43,279 nt of DNA from an uncultured Lachnospiraceae bacterium (lineage in GTDB: Bacteria; Bacillota; Clostridia; Lachnospirales; Lachnospiraceae): the NCBI GenBank assembly GCA_947172645.1, contig CAMWBY010000025.1, positions 1 through 43,279 of the forward strand, written 5' to 3'. Shown here piece by piece: positions 7,664-16,794 of the stretch; the stretch's first letter is position 1; the number at the start of each line of letters is the position of its first letter. The notes below the pieces were generated by a model. That model searched no databases and was not told the origin of the DNA. It saw nothing but the letters and a program-made list of their open reading frames with translations. The position numbers were made by a program, and so were the translations under genes.

Positions 7664-9559
7664 TTGAAACGTACTTTGTCTTTCAAACAATGGGCTGCTG
7701 CCCTGATTCTTTTTGCAGGCTTCAGCGCCGCCACCGCTTTCGGTTACCTGCATATCCATGCAGACGCCGCTTTCGAACGATTCACGGAAAACTTTTTCCT
7801 GGGAGAAATACAAGCAAATCCGATTCATTTCCATTATTCTATAGATAATCCGGACGCCTACCAGATTGACGAATCGCAGTTAAAGATGCCGGTCTACCAG
7901 GCAGGGACAGCCGCCGATGACGTCTATGCACTGTCGGTTTTGTCTGAACAGTTGGACAAATACCGTCCCGCAAGCCTCTCGGACAGCAATCGCTACCTGC
8001 TAAAACTACTGGATTCCTACATAGACGCCGTCAAACTTACCGCCGCGTACCCTTACTTCTCCGAACCTCTCTCCCCTTCCTCCGGCGCGCCTTCGGAACT
8101 TCCTATCCTGCTCGCCGAATACCGCTTCGACGATGCCCAGGATGTGGAACTGTATCTGTCTATCTTACAACAAATTCCGGACTATTTCGAAGGGCTGATT
8201 ATATTCGAAAAGGAGAAAGCCGCCGCAGGATTATTTATGTCCGACGCCACGGCCGACAAGGTCATCAGGCAATGCTATGCCCTCATGAATCCCGAACAAT
8301 TAGAAGAGGGGACACATTTTCTGGAAATCACTTTCGCGGAACGGCTTCAGAATCTGGTATCCCAGGGAGCGATAACCGAAGAAGAGGCTCTCTCCTATCA
8401 GTCCCAGAACAACCGTCTGCTAACCACCGTAGTGGCTCCTGCCTATGACCGCCTTTCCGACGAGCTGACCTTGCTCAAAGGAAACGGCACAGACACATGC
8501 GGACTGGCGCACCGTGAAGGCGGAAAGCAGTATTATGAGGCATTGCTGCGTCTTAGAACCAGCTCTGACCGCTCGGTATCCGAAATCAGGCAGATGCTTT
8601 ACGAAAATTTGGCCGCCAATTACGAAGCTCTCGGCCGGCTTCTCGAAAACAACGAATCCTTGCGGGACAGCTTTACCACAGACCCTGCTTTCCTCCCAGA
8701 AATGAAGCCGGAAGAAATACTCGCCTATTTGGCGGACTCCATCAAACACAAATACCCTTCCATTGCCTCTGTTACAGGCGATTCCTCTATAGGGTGCACG
8801 GTCAAATATGTAGACGATAGCCTGGAGGCATACACCGCTCCCGCATTCTATATGACACCGCCCATAGACAACGTCCTGAACAATACAATCTATATCAACG
8901 CAATGGATACTTCCGATGACTTATCCCTTTTTACCACCCTGGCGCACGAGGGATATCCCGGGCATCTCTACCAGACCGTATACTGCCAGAACTTCTGGGC
9001 TAAGTCCGGCATCACGCCTCTGCGCAGCGTCCTCTATTACGGCGGATATATTGAGGGTTGGGCAATGTATACAGAGCTTTCTTCCTATGAAGACGCAATC
9101 CGCCTGGCTAAAGAAGAGCATCCGGAAGCCGGCGACTATTATCTGGCCTGCCGCCTGGACCGTCAGATACAGTTGGCCTTATATTCATTACTTGACATCT
9201 CCATCCACTATGACGGCGCTTCTTTGCAAGAGGTCAGTGAGATTTTTGCCTCCCTTGGTTCCGCAGACGCGCCTACCATCGCAGCAATTTACTCTTATAT
9301 TGCAGAGGAGCCATGCAATTATCCGAAGTACTATGTAGGATATCTGGAAATAATGGAACTAAAAAAACAGGCCGCCGTCCTATGGTACAATAACCATCAG
9401 ACAGACAACACCTGTTCCGCTCCCGCCAGTCAGAATGCTTCTTATTTAAATGCGATATACGAGGACCCTGGGTTTTTATATTATTTCCATAGCTTTCTGT
9501 TAAATAACGGCCCCGCCGACTTCGGGACATTGTCAGAACTTCTCGCCGGGGCATCTTAA
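7664..9559 (+). CDS. DUF885 family metallopeptidase, secreted or membrane-anchored
   Basis: A protein of about 631 residues. The N-terminus has basic residues then a hydrophobic stretch (QWAAALILFAGFSAATAFGY), so it is probably exported. The hallmark DUF885 motif HEGYPGH lies near residue 428, with downstream Glu-containing helices (GYIEGWAMYTELSSYE), as expected for a zinc metallopeptidase related to the M32/M3 clan. No ATG is available; the start is a TTG. I prefer the TTG at 7664 with GGCAGG seven bases upstream; the TTG at 7649 has no ribosome site. The 3' end overlaps the convergent marR-type gene by 4 bases. The substrate is unknown. Confidence 0.8.
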   Translation: MKRTLSFKQWAAALILFAGFSAATAFGYLHIHADAAFERFTENFFLGEIQANPIHFHYSIDNPDAYQIDESQLKMPVYQAGTAADDVYALSVLSEQLDKYRPASLSDSNRYLLKLLDSYIDAVKLTAAYPYFSEPLSPSSGAPSELPILLAEYRFDDAQDVELYLSILQQIPDYFEGLIIFEKEKAAAGLFMSDATADKVIRQCYALMNPEQLEEGTHFLEITFAERLQNLVSQGAITEEEALSYQSQNNRLLTTVVAPAYDRLSDELTLLKGNGTDTCGLAHREGGKQYYEALLRLRTSSDRSVSEIRQMLYENLAANYEALGRLLENNESLRDSFTTDPAFLPEMKPEEILAYLADSIKHKYPSIASVTGDSSIGCTVKYVDDSLEAYTAPAFYMTPPIDNVLNNTIYINAMDTSDDLSLFTTLAHEGYPGHLYQTVYCQNFWAKSGITPLRSVLYYGGYIEGWAMYTELSSYEDAIRLAKEEHPEAGDYYLACRLDRQIQLALYSLLDISIHYDGASLQEVSEIFASLGSADAPTIAAIYSYIAEEPCNYPKYYVGYLEIMELKKQAAVLWYNNHQTDNTCSAPASQNASYLNAIYEDPGFLYYFHSFLLNNGPADFGTLSELLAGAS

Positions 9560-9990
9560 CTCACATGAAAAAACCGATTTAACTTCGACAGGGCTTTCTC
9601 CAGAACCAACTGTTCCTCTTCTGTCAGCTCTTCCACAACGGAATCAATCATCTGCTCATGGAATCTCTTGTGATGGAGATAAGCCCGTCGCCCTTTCTCA
9701 GACAAGGACACCAGAACCACCCGTCTGTCCTCCTCACTTCTCACCCTGTCCACATATCCTTTCTTCACAAGACTGTTGACAGATATCGTCAATGTCCCTG
9801 TAGTTACCTCTAAGGCACGGGCAACGCTCGTCATATTCTTCGCGCCCTCCATCCCGATGGCTTCAATCACATGCATGTCATTGGTAGTCACATCCTTGTA
9901 TTCCTCGGTGCGGATTGCACGCTCCTCTATCACATTGACATTGCGGAATAATTTCACTAACACATCGTTCAATGTACTATTAATATCCAT
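9556..9990 (-). CDS. MarR-family regulator, FabT-like
   Basis: A 144-residue winged-helix regulator. The core shows TSVARALEVTTGTLTISVNSLVKKGYV and the wing RVRSEEDRRVVLVSLSEKG. The helix EERAIRTEEYKDVTTNDMHVIEAIG and the later HHKRFHEQMID closely resemble FabT, the fatty-acid synthesis repressor of streptococci and many Clostridia. A GGAG lies nine bases before the ATG. No fab genes are adjacent, so either it acts in trans or it is a paralogue with another target. It overlaps the end of the DUF885 gene. Confidence 0.85.
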   Translation of the reverse strand: MDINSTLNDVLVKLFRNVNVIEERAIRTEEYKDVTTNDMHVIEAIGMEGAKNMTSVARALEVTTGTLTISVNSLVKKGYVDRVRSEEDRRVVLVSLSEKGRRAYLHHKRFHEQMIDSVVEELTEEEQLVLEKALSKLNRFFHVS

Positions 9991-10037
9991 ATTTATTCTC
10001 CATCTGCATCATTCAGCCTAACCCCGTTATAGCCTGT

Positions 10038-10496
10038 TTATCCGTCAAGCATACTGTCCACGTATCCTCTGTCCCAAAGCAGAATCCGAAGCCTTTCCGC
10101 CGCTTTCACTGCCGGAGAAGTGAAGTATTGGTTGGTCATGACGGCTCCTACCATACGCCCATAATAATCCTTTCCGGCATAAACCTGCAACACCGCGTCC
10201 ACCCCTACTGTTCCCTGATAGCGTTTGCACTGCACGGCATATGTCACGCCGTCTTTCTCCGCCAGGATGTCTACGCCGAAGTCACCGCTGCCACGGGTTA
10301 CCTCCACATCTACAAAACCTTGTTTTTCCAATAAATCCGCACAAAAATATTCAAAGTCGTGTCCCCGCATCTCGTCCATCACACCGCATCTGCGCCTGCG
10401 CCTGACTGAACGGATGAAACATGTAACGCCTACGGCTATCGCCGCAAAGAGGAAAACCGCGATAATTAACACAAGCGTCTTGTTGTCAGCTGCCAT
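10038..10496 (-). CDS. Membrane-anchored Mrr-type restriction endonuclease-like protein
   Basis: A 152-residue protein: one N-terminal TM helix (residues about 8-27), a basic stop-transfer (RRRRR), then an Mrr_cat-type PD-(D/E)XK fold. The catalytic pattern is visible as FEYFCADLLEKQGF, GSGDFGVDILAEKDG and AVQCKRY, that is Glu, Asp and Q-x-K. Such small TM-Mrr proteins are common in Firmicutes and usually are not part of a restriction system; the role is unknown. GGAG precedes the ATG at eight bases. It stands 47 bases upstream of the marR-type gene on the same strand. Confidence 0.8.
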   Translation of the reverse strand: MAADNKTLVLIIAVFLFAAIAVGVTCFIRSVRRRRRCGVMDEMRGHDFEYFCADLLEKQGFVDVEVTRGSGDFGVDILAEKDGVTYAVQCKRYQGTVGVDAVLQVYAGKDYYGRMVGAVMTNQYFTSPAVKAAERLRILLWDRGYVDSMLDG

Positions 10497-10800
10497 ATAT
10501 TAAACTCCATTCCCGAACGGCACACCAGTATCAGACCGCTCTATAAGCAATTTCTCTGTCGTTTCGCATTCTATATGTTAGTCTGCATGATATGCCATAT
10601 TCCATTCAACATTTTAATATATTCTACTTCACAATACAAGCCGCCATATCCGCATCAAAATTTTCTTTTCCTGGATTTGATTATATTTTTTTAATATTTT
10701 CTTTCTTTTTTCTTTCGATATTTGACACACTGCATTCACATTTCCATTTTATAGTATTAACTGTAGTAAGGAAATACATAGAAAATTCTAACCTACACAT

Positions 10801-10880
10801 AACAGGAGCCGCCGGTGCTGTTTCGGTGCTGACCGGCTTCGACTAACCATAACAGTAGCGCCGCCTACAGGCGCACTGTT
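10801..10880. repeat. Two adjacent hairpins in a gene-free stretch
   Basis: Hairpin B at 10851-10880 pairs AACAGT with ACTGTT and GCGCC with GGCGC around a 7-base loop. Just upstream, AACAG (10801) pairs with CTGTT (10818), and GCCGGT (10811) could instead pair with ACCGGC (10832). Both hairpins begin with ATAACAG, suggesting a duplicated small element. There is no T-run after them. The region 10497-11042 otherwise holds AT-rich sequence, two terminators and no convincing gene. Confidence 0.4.
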
Positions 10881-10927
10881 GACATAGATTGAGTTTACAC
10901 ATTTCTATCCTTCTCACACACAAGAAG

Positions 10928-10981
10928 AGGCCGTTGCAAAAGCAGATAGATATCTGCCCAGGCAATGGCCTTCCTTCTTTT
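10928..10981 (+). terminator. Long stem terminator, plus strand
   Basis: AGGCCGTTGC (10928-10937) pairs with GCAATGGCCT (10962-10971), enclosing an inner stem GCAGATA/TATCTGC. It is followed by TCCTTCTTTTT. This would stop plus-strand transcription. No plus-strand gene is recognised upstream, so it may end an unrecognised small RNA or protect the convergent operon. Confidence 0.55.
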
Positions 10982-10988
10982 TATAAAG

Positions 10989-11016
10989 CAAAAAAGCAGG
11001 CTCCGAAGAACCTGCC
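10989..11016 (-). terminator. Terminator of the SPFH/TPM operon
   Basis: On the minus strand GCAGGTTC-TTCG-GAGCCTGC forms a stem closed by a UUCG tetraloop and followed by six T. It lies about 30 bases after the stop of the TPM-domain gene. Confidence 0.85.
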
Positions 11017-11042
11017 ATCCTTGCCGCTATGCCATCATCTAA

Positions 11043-11870
11043 TTAGAATTTTCCCCCGCCGCCGCCATGGGTCTCGCCGGAAGAAGACGTATGCGTCTTA
11101 GAACCTCCGGAATTGTCATCCTCCTTCTTTTCCCTGCGGTCAACATTCCTGTAGAGAAACAAATCATCATTTTTCGTCAGATGCAGGCTGTCTTTGTTCA
11201 TATAATCATCCGCCGCCGACTGGCTGCACACCGTTTTTAACTGCCCTTTCATTATTCCTGTCACAATTAACGCAATAATAAATGCTACCGCGAACGCCAA
11301 CACAAGATTCCCGGCAAACCCGAAGGCTTCTTGGGGAAGATTGCCGACATCATAAGGCTCCCCGCTGTTTGCCTGCGTGATGAAATCGTCACACAGCTCT
11401 GCAAATCTTGTGAATCCCGCCGCATAATCCCCTATGCTTAAATCATCCACAAATTTTCCGGAGATATACTCTCTCCCCGCATCGGTGAGCGCCGTTATGC
11501 CATAACCGCATGTGGATATGTACCAGTCTCTTTCCTCCATACTGATTAGCAGAAGGATGCCATCCCGGCCGTCCCCAAAACCATAGCCGTTATAATCATA
11601 GAAATCATCGGCGTATGCCCCAACGGGTACACCTTCCGTGGAATCCACTGTAACCACCACGATATCAACCTGCTGCCGCTCGCTAATCTCATCTAATATG
11701 TATAGCAAATCCGATTCCTCGCTGTCCGAAAGCAAGTCCGCCCCATCCACAAGCCTTGATGCGTTATCCGCCGCAGACACGGAAAGCACTGAAATTGCAG
11801 ATATTGTAAATACGGCCAACAGCAGTACTAAGAATGTGCCGGCCATCCTTTTATGCAATGTCTTCATCAT
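11043..11870 (-). CDS. TPM-domain membrane protein, YdjH-like
   Basis: A 275-residue protein with a signal peptide (residues about 8-33), a TPM domain (about 40-160; LVDGADLLSDSEESDLLYIL, DIVVVTV, GDGRDGILLLIS, WYISTCGYG), a TM helix near 190-212 and a cytosolic tail ending in GGGGGKF, typical of the YgcG/YdjH group. GGAGGGG precedes the ATG. It is the last gene of an operon of SPFH, TM2, zinc-ribbon and TPM genes. In B. subtilis, YdjH works with YdjG and the SPFH protein YdjI in PspA-linked membrane stress. Here it probably has an equivalent envelope role. Confidence 0.85.
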   Translation of the reverse strand: MMKTLHKRMAGTFLVLLLAVFTISAISVLSVSAADNASRLVDGADLLSDSEESDLLYILDEISERQQVDIVVVTVDSTEGVPVGAYADDFYDYNGYGFGDGRDGILLLISMEERDWYISTCGYGITALTDAGREYISGKFVDDLSIGDYAAGFTRFAELCDDFITQANSGEPYDVGNLPQEAFGFAGNLVLAFAVAFIIALIVTGIMKGQLKTVCSQSAADDYMNKDSLHLTKNDDLFLYRNVDRREKKEDDNSGGSKTHTSSSGETHGGGGGKF

Positions 11871-11884
11871 TTATGCTCCCCTCC

Positions 11885-12970
11885 TTACAGCAGCCAGAGA
11901 AGGTACAAAAAGGCATACAGCGCCACGCCTATTGCCCCTGTCAGGCCAAACAGCCATTTTCTATACACGGCTTTATCTAACGGCAAATCACCCACCATTT
12001 TTCCTGTCTGTCCGTTCATGGCAAAAAGATAATTCTCCCCGTTCCATTTGGTACTCAAAAGCCATACCGGAAAAAGGGCATATGTTACTTTGCCGTTCTG
12101 CAGTTGGATACTGCCCGTCTCCTTTGTAACCGTCGTATAACCCGTGACAGTCTCTCTGAAAGCTTCCTCCGAACTTTTTCGAATCCTCTCATTGGCACGC
12201 TCTGCGCTATGCTCCACGTCCACATCGTATTTATCCGCCAGGTAACCTGCCAGATACGAAGTCTGGAAGTCCACTGCCTCCGAAAAATGGAAGGGCTCCA
12301 AGGATTCCATCAAATCATCAGGTATCTTTTCAGAACCGTCCACGGGAACCTTTTCAAATTTCAGCTCCCCGCTCCGGCTTACCAAATAAAACTTAGTCTC
12401 CGTGTAATCATATTTGCTGTCGCTCCACGTGCGGACTTTGGTTGCCTTATAGCGCATATTGACATTGGCGCCTGTATCAAACAACCAGAACGGAACATAT
12501 ATCCCTTTCACTTCATTAATGTGGTTTTGCTCCTTAAATACTTTGGGAAGCAGGCGTTTCCCTTCATAATGCTTTTTAAGGGCTTCCTTTGCGGCTCGTC
12601 TGTTCACTTTAAACGGAATCACAAAATCCGGCCTCAGTGCGCCTGAAAACCGCCCCGTAAGGACAACCGGATTTCCGCAGAAGGGGCAGGAAGTAGCCGC
12701 CGTATTCTCATCACAGGCAATTTCGCCGCCGCAAGACTGGCAGGCATAAGCGCTCAGTCCTCTAAGCTCATCCGCCTGCCATTCACCGTCTGAAGCCATC
12801 TGCCAGCTCATATCGTCCGCCTGGTCGTTTTTCAGCTCGTCATCGTAGCTTGCTAACGTTTCCATCTTAAATTCCGTATCGCAGAAAGGACACTTCATTT
12901 TCTGTATCGTACTATCAAAAGCAATGGCGCCGCCGCAGCACGGACATTTGTATTCTTGTATTGCCGCCAT
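11885..12970 (-). CDS. Zinc-ribbon membrane protein, YdjG-like
   Basis: A 361-residue protein with two N-terminal zinc ribbons: CPCC/CPFC at residues 9-30 and CQSC/CPFC near 77-97. A soluble region follows (LRPDFVIPFKVNRRAAKEAL, GIYVPFWLFDTGANVNMRY), then a C-terminal hydrophobic hairpin (GLTGAIGVALYAFLYLLWLL). Length and layout match TFIIB-type zinc ribbon proteins such as B. subtilis YdjG. AAGGAGGAG precedes the ATG and the TPM gene follows after 14 bases. It probably forms a membrane complex with the TPM and SPFH proteins. Confidence 0.82.
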   Translation of the reverse strand: MAAIQEYKCPCCGGAIAFDSTIQKMKCPFCDTEFKMETLASYDDELKNDQADDMSWQMASDGEWQADELRGLSAYACQSCGGEIACDENTAATSCPFCGNPVVLTGRFSGALRPDFVIPFKVNRRAAKEALKKHYEGKRLLPKVFKEQNHINEVKGIYVPFWLFDTGANVNMRYKATKVRTWSDSKYDYTETKFYLVSRSGELKFEKVPVDGSEKIPDDLMESLEPFHFSEAVDFQTSYLAGYLADKYDVDVEHSAERANERIRKSSEEAFRETVTGYTTVTKETGSIQLQNGKVTYALFPVWLLSTKWNGENYLFAMNGQTGKMVGDLPLDKAVYRKWLFGLTGAIGVALYAFLYLLWLL

Positions 12971-13000
12971 CGTGCTCCTCCTTAATTTTCCCGAAAATAA

Positions 13001-13198
13001 TTACTCTCCCCACACCATACCGTCTTTGTCGGTAAAAGTTCCCGTGCAGACTTTAATCAGGTCAATCAACCAGCCAATACCAAAACACCCGCCTGTAAGC
13101 AGCCAGATAAAACCAGTGCCAATTTTCCCGGTCATAAACCGGTGCACACCGAGCCCTCCAAGGAACAGTGTAATTAAGATTGCCTTTGTTCTTGTCAT
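13001..13198 (-). CDS. TM2-domain protein
   Basis: A 65-residue protein that is almost entirely a TM2 domain: [20 protein letters not shown], then [21 protein letters not shown], giving two TM helices with the conserved G-x-H-R-F turn. GGAGG lies nine bases before the ATG. It sits between the SPFH and zinc-ribbon genes with gaps of 66 and 30 bases. TM2 proteins have no settled biochemical role; the operon position suggests an extra membrane partner of the SPFH system. Confidence 0.88.
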   Translation of the reverse strand: MTRTKAILITLFLGGLGVHRFMTGKIGTGFIWLLTGGCFGIGWLIDLIKVCTGTFTDKDGMVWGE

Positions 13199-13264
13199 CT
13201 TTCATTTCCTCCATTTTCTTTATAATTTATACTAAATTCCCTTTTTACATTTTCACACTGCCTG

Positions 13265-14608
13265 TCACCGCATGTCGTTTTCATCAAACAAATCGCCGCA
13301 TTCAGGACAGAATTTGGGCGGATGGGCAGGGTCTTCCGGTTCCCATCCGCACTTATCGCATCGGTAGAGCGGCTGGCCTTCCGGTTTCTTCGCACCGCAC
13401 TCAGGACAGAATCTTCCTTTGTTGACTGCCCCACAGGAACATTTCCACCCGCTGCTTTCTGCCGGCCTCGCCGAACCGCACTCCTGGCAGAACTTACCCG
13501 TCGCTTCCGCCCCGCAGGAACATCTCCAAACGCCTGCCTGTGCCGGATGGGACGCCGGGCGCTGCTGTGGCTGTGGCCTCTGCGGCTGTGCCGCCTGTTG
13601 CTGCTGACCCATCGCAAACAGGTTCTGGGCGTTCATGCCGCCGGCATTCATTGCCATTCCCATACCCATGAGACCTGACATCGCTCCGGCAGTATTGGAC
13701 GCCGCCGCCTTCATGGCATCCGCCTGGGCGCCTACCAATGCCGCTCCCGCCATATTGGGATTTTGCAAGACTGCTGCGCGCTGTAACTGCTTGACCATCT
13801 CCGCATCTTCCTGCGGCAGGGTGACTGAACCGAGCGCAATACTGATTACCTTGAGCCCACGCAGCTCACCCCACTTCGCCGACAGGGCAGTGTTCATCGC
13901 TTCCTCCAGCTCCGCGTTATGGGACACAATCTGATTCGGCCGCAATTCCATGTCCGAAAGCCTGCTAAATGCCGGCTGAAGCGCACTGATAAACTCTGTT
14001 TTCAATTGGCTGTCCAATTCACTGCGCTCATAATCCTGCTCCACATTGCCGCAGACATTCGCGTAAAACAGCAGTGGGTCTGCTATTTTGTAGGAGTAAA
14101 CACCGGAACAACGGACAGAGACATCCACATCCAGTCCAATTTTGGAATCTACCACCCGGAAAGGAATCGGATTGGGCGTTCCGAATTTATTGTCCACAAG
14201 CTCCTTCGTATTAAAGTAATAGACCCTCTGGTCCTTGCCCGTGTCGCCGCCAAAGGTAAAACGCTTGCCCACCGTCTTGAAAGTCTCCTTGATGCTTGTG
14301 CCGAGGTTGCCTGCAAAAATGCTCGGTTCCGTAGAGGTGTCATATCTAAATTCCCCCGGCTCCGCACAGACTTCCACAACCTTCCCCTGCTCCACAATTA
14401 TCATGCATTGGCCATCCGCCACGGCAATCATGCTGCCATTGGAAATAATATTGTCGTTTCCTTTTGTGTTGGAAGAGCGGGAGCTTGTGCGCTTCCTTCC
14501 CTTCGTAACCATGACATCCTTATCCATCGCCTCACAGTAGAAGAATTCCTTCCACTGGTCCGCAAGCGTACCTCCAAGCGCACCCATTCCGGCTTTAATT
14601 AATCCCAT
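13265..14608 (-). CDS. SPFH-domain protein with three zinc ribbons, YdjI-like
   Basis: A 447-residue protein. Residues about 10-290 form an SPFH (flotillin/virion-core-like) domain: an N-terminal amphipathic segment GLIKAGMGALGGTLADQWKE, then GSMIAVADGQCMIIVEQGKV. A Gln/Pro-rich linker (near 325-350) follows, then three C-terminal zinc ribbons with Cys pairs (CSCG/CQECG, CSCG/CPECG, CDKCG/CPECG). The start at 14608 has AAAGGGG eight bases upstream. It is first in the operon and homologous to YdjI of B. subtilis, which recruits PspA to the membrane. No pspA gene is present in this window. Confidence 0.88.
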   Translation of the reverse strand: MGLIKAGMGALGGTLADQWKEFFYCEAMDKDVMVTKGRKRTSSRSSNTKGNDNIISNGSMIAVADGQCMIIVEQGKVVEVCAEPGEFRYDTSTEPSIFAGNLGTSIKETFKTVGKRFTFGGDTGKDQRVYYFNTKELVDNKFGTPNPIPFRVVDSKIGLDVDVSVRCSGVYSYKIADPLLFYANVCGNVEQDYERSELDSQLKTEFISALQPAFSRLSDMELRPNQIVSHNAELEEAMNTALSAKWGELRGLKVISIALGSVTLPQEDAEMVKQLQRAAVLQNPNMAGAALVGAQADAMKAAASNTAGAMSGLMGMGMAMNAGGMNAQNLFAMGQQQQAAQPQRPQPQQRPASHPAQAGVWRCSCGAEATGKFCQECGSARPAESSGWKCSCGAVNKGRFCPECGAKKPEGQPLYRCDKCGWEPEDPAHPPKFCPECGDLFDENDMR

Positions 14609-14720
14609 AGTAAAAACCCCTTTCTGCAATGACAAACCTTATGCAATATCCGGCAGCAGACATCCCGTTTGTGAGATTTGCTTCGCAAATTCGGATAATC
14701 GGAAAATTCCATATAAATAA

Positions 14721-14789
14721 AGTGTACCGTATTCCTGTATGAAAATGGATATTGCGACATGAAACGACCCGCAATTGCATCGAATCGAC
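14721..14789 (-). repeat. Intergenic two-block repeat, copy 1
   Basis: AGTGTACCGTA (14721-14731) and a 32-base block (14758-14789, catgaa...aatcgac) recur at 25980-26048 with the same overall length of 69 bases. The 32-base block matches at 27 positions, whereas the 27-base middle is unrelated. Both copies lie just upstream of minus-strand operons, here the SPFH operon, and after the 3' end of a minus-strand gene. Confidence 0.6.
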
Positions 14790-14791
14790 AT

Positions 14792-16060
14792 TCATATAAT
14801 AATACGCAGTATAAACCGTCCGTCTCCCGCCCAAAAAGTATACATCCCGCCATACTGTCCCACAATGGCGCAAATGCTCCGCACGCCAATCCCATGCCCA
14901 ACCCTGTTCGTGACCGGAATCTCATTGTCAAAAATAACATCCGCACCACAAGAATTAATGATTTGTAAAAAAAGTTTTTCGCCTTTTTCATACGCGGAAA
15001 CTTCAATCACCCCGGCCTGGCCTTTCTCCTTTTGTTCCCTGCAGGCATGCAGCGCATTTTCCAACGCATTGGACAGCAGCACGCACAAATCCGTCTCCGA
15101 CATAGAAAGAATCTGTGGAATCCTCGCTGTGACCTCCATCAGGATGCCGTTATCTTCAGCCCGCTTTGCAAAAGTAGAGAAAATCAGGTTTACCGCCTCA
15201 TTCTCACAGAATATGGTCACCTTGTTTGCTTCGATTTGGGAATAGATTCCCTGGATATATCCCTGTGCCTGTTTAAGCTGCCCGTTTTCAATGCATGAAG
15301 AAAGATATTGCATATGATGGCGCATATCATGGCGATAAATACTGGTTTTCTCCTGGGACTCCCTCAGCGCGGCAATTTCACGGACGGCCTGCGCGATTTG
15401 CAAGTTTAAGATTGCCTGTGTCTGTTCAAGCTGGCTGCGGCTCCACCGTTCCTTAGAAATGCGGACTACAAACAGCAGATATGCCGCGCTGCACACAAAC
15501 GGCATAAATTCCACAGCCACCAGAACGCCTTCCAAAAGCAGGTCCGTATAAATCCGCGTCAGATAATCGAAACCATAATACAATGCCGGTATCAGACCAA
15601 ACTGGCATTGCAGCGAAACCGGATAACGGGAGACGGAACGCACAGCCGGCGCAATAAACCGTACCAGAACAAACAGAATGGGAAAAGTTATAGTCAACTC
15701 CGTAATATTCTGCATAACAGAATCCCCGGCAAATACAGCTACAATCAGCAAAGCCAACCACCGCCGCAGCTGACAGCACAGATAGGCAGTCAAGACCGAA
15801 ACTGTCGGCCAAAAAAATTTTTGGTTCAGGATACAGAGCAGTACAATCAGCGGAAGATGCGTGATAAACGGATAAATCTTCTCCACCATATTTGCATCAA
15901 CGTTAAAATACAAAATACCTTGGAACAGTAAAATTCCGGCAATACCGCCAACCATAGCCAGAACTTTTTTCCGCGTCCAGAAAATATCGCAGAACGCCGC
16001 CGACAAGACCATGCCAAAAACGCCGACTGAGACAAGGTTGAGCCACCGAATACCCATCAT
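14792..16060 (-). CDS. GHKL-type sensor histidine kinase (AgrC/LytS-like)
   Basis: A 422-residue kinase with about six N-terminal hydrophobic segments (residues 1-200), a coiled region, an H-box SIYRHDMRHHMQYLSS and a GHKL ATPase (SNALENALHACREQ, GHGIGVRSICAIVGQYGG). This is the AgrC/VirS type that partners LytTR regulators. Its ATGATG start overlaps the TGA of the upstream LytTR gene (16057-16794), so translation is coupled; the longer frame to 16123 is not used. AgrC-type kinases often sense peptides, but no peptide precursor gene is seen nearby. Confidence 0.88.
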   Translation of the reverse strand: MMGIRWLNLVSVGVFGMVLSAAFCDIFWTRKKVLAMVGGIAGILLFQGILYFNVDANMVEKIYPFITHLPLIVLLCILNQKFFWPTVSVLTAYLCCQLRRWLALLIVAVFAGDSVMQNITELTITFPILFVLVRFIAPAVRSVSRYPVSLQCQFGLIPALYYGFDYLTRIYTDLLLEGVLVAVEFMPFVCSAAYLLFVVRISKERWSRSQLEQTQAILNLQIAQAVREIAALRESQEKTSIYRHDMRHHMQYLSSCIENGQLKQAQGYIQGIYSQIEANKVTIFCENEAVNLIFSTFAKRAEDNGILMEVTARIPQILSMSETDLCVLLSNALENALHACREQKEKGQAGVIEVSAYEKGEKLFLQIINSCGADVIFDNEIPVTNRVGHGIGVRSICAIVGQYGGMYTFWAGDGRFILRIII

Positions 16061-16794
16061 GATATAAACACCTGTCTTCTCTCGAACGCGTATTCCAGAT
16101 ATAGATTTTTGATTTCGGAGCACTTCCCGTGGGGAATAGGAATCTCCGTCCGGTTCTCCATCGTGATTGCCTTGCAGGAAATCTTATGTATGTACTCCAT
16201 ATTAATCAGGAACGAGCGGTGGGGACGCACGAAATTTTCATATTGCAGCAGTTTTCCATATAATTTATCCATACTCCCTGTCCCTTCCAAAACTCCGCCG
16301 TCATCCATATGGAACAGCAAAGTACGCCCGAACACTTCACAGTATTCCAATCTATCTAGGTCAATCCGGGTCACCCCGCTTTTGCAGCGCAGAATCAGAC
16401 TGTCTTTCTTCTCTTTCCGGCTTTCGGATACGGCGGAATCCATCAGCCTAAAAAAATTCTCCTCCCAGATTGGTTTCAACTGATAGAAATATGCGCCCAC
16501 CGTATAGGACTGTACTGCAAATTCGGATGACGACGTCAGGAAAATAATTTTGACCACACTGTCATACTGCCGGATTTCTTTTGCAATATTAATTCCGTTT
16601 TCATTCGGCAGAATAACATCAAGAAATAAAATATCGTAACGCATCCCTTTTTCCATTTCGGCCAGTAATTCCAAAGAACTGCCAAAAACAGCACACTCTA
16701 TTTCCCGATTATATTTTGTACAATACCGTCCGAGAAGGCTTTCCAACTCATTCAGTACAGATATGTCATCATCACAAAATGCGACCTTAATCAT
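16057..16794 (-). CDS. LytTR-family response regulator
   Basis: A 245-residue regulator: receiver (about 1-120; CDDD, LFLDVILPNENG, FYQLKP) and LytTR DNA-binding domain (about 140-238; YCEVFGRTLLFHM, FVRPHRSFLINMEYIHKI). It is the first gene of a pair with the GHKL kinase. It is clearly paralogous to the N-terminal half of the dual regulator at 21139-22578 (for example S-EFAV-SY--GAY-Y-LKPI and HRS-L-N--Y). The divergent gene is the large exported protein at 17015, a plausible target. Confidence 0.92.
   Translation of the reverse strand: MIKVAFCDDDISVLNELESLLGRYCTKYNREIECAVFGSSLELLAEMEKGMRYDILFLDVILPNENGINIAKEIRQYDSVVKIIFLTSSSEFAVQSYTVGAYFYQLKPIWEENFFRLMDSAVSESRKEKKDSLILRCKSGVTRIDLDRLEYCEVFGRTLLFHMDDGGVLEGTGSMDKLYGKLLQYENFVRPHRSFLINMEYIHKISCKAITMENRTEIPIPHGKCSEIKNLYLEYAFERRQVFIS

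Noticed and set aside
10592..10846. 84-codon plus-strand frame in the 10.5-11.0 kb gap
   Set aside because: Phe/Ile-rich content from AT-rich DNA, no clear ribosome site and it runs into the hairpins; not convincing as a gene.
14595..15006. Minus-strand frames between the SPFH and GHKL genes
   Set aside because: They overlap the kinase 3' end in other frames and cover the intergenic repeat; no ribosome site or motif.
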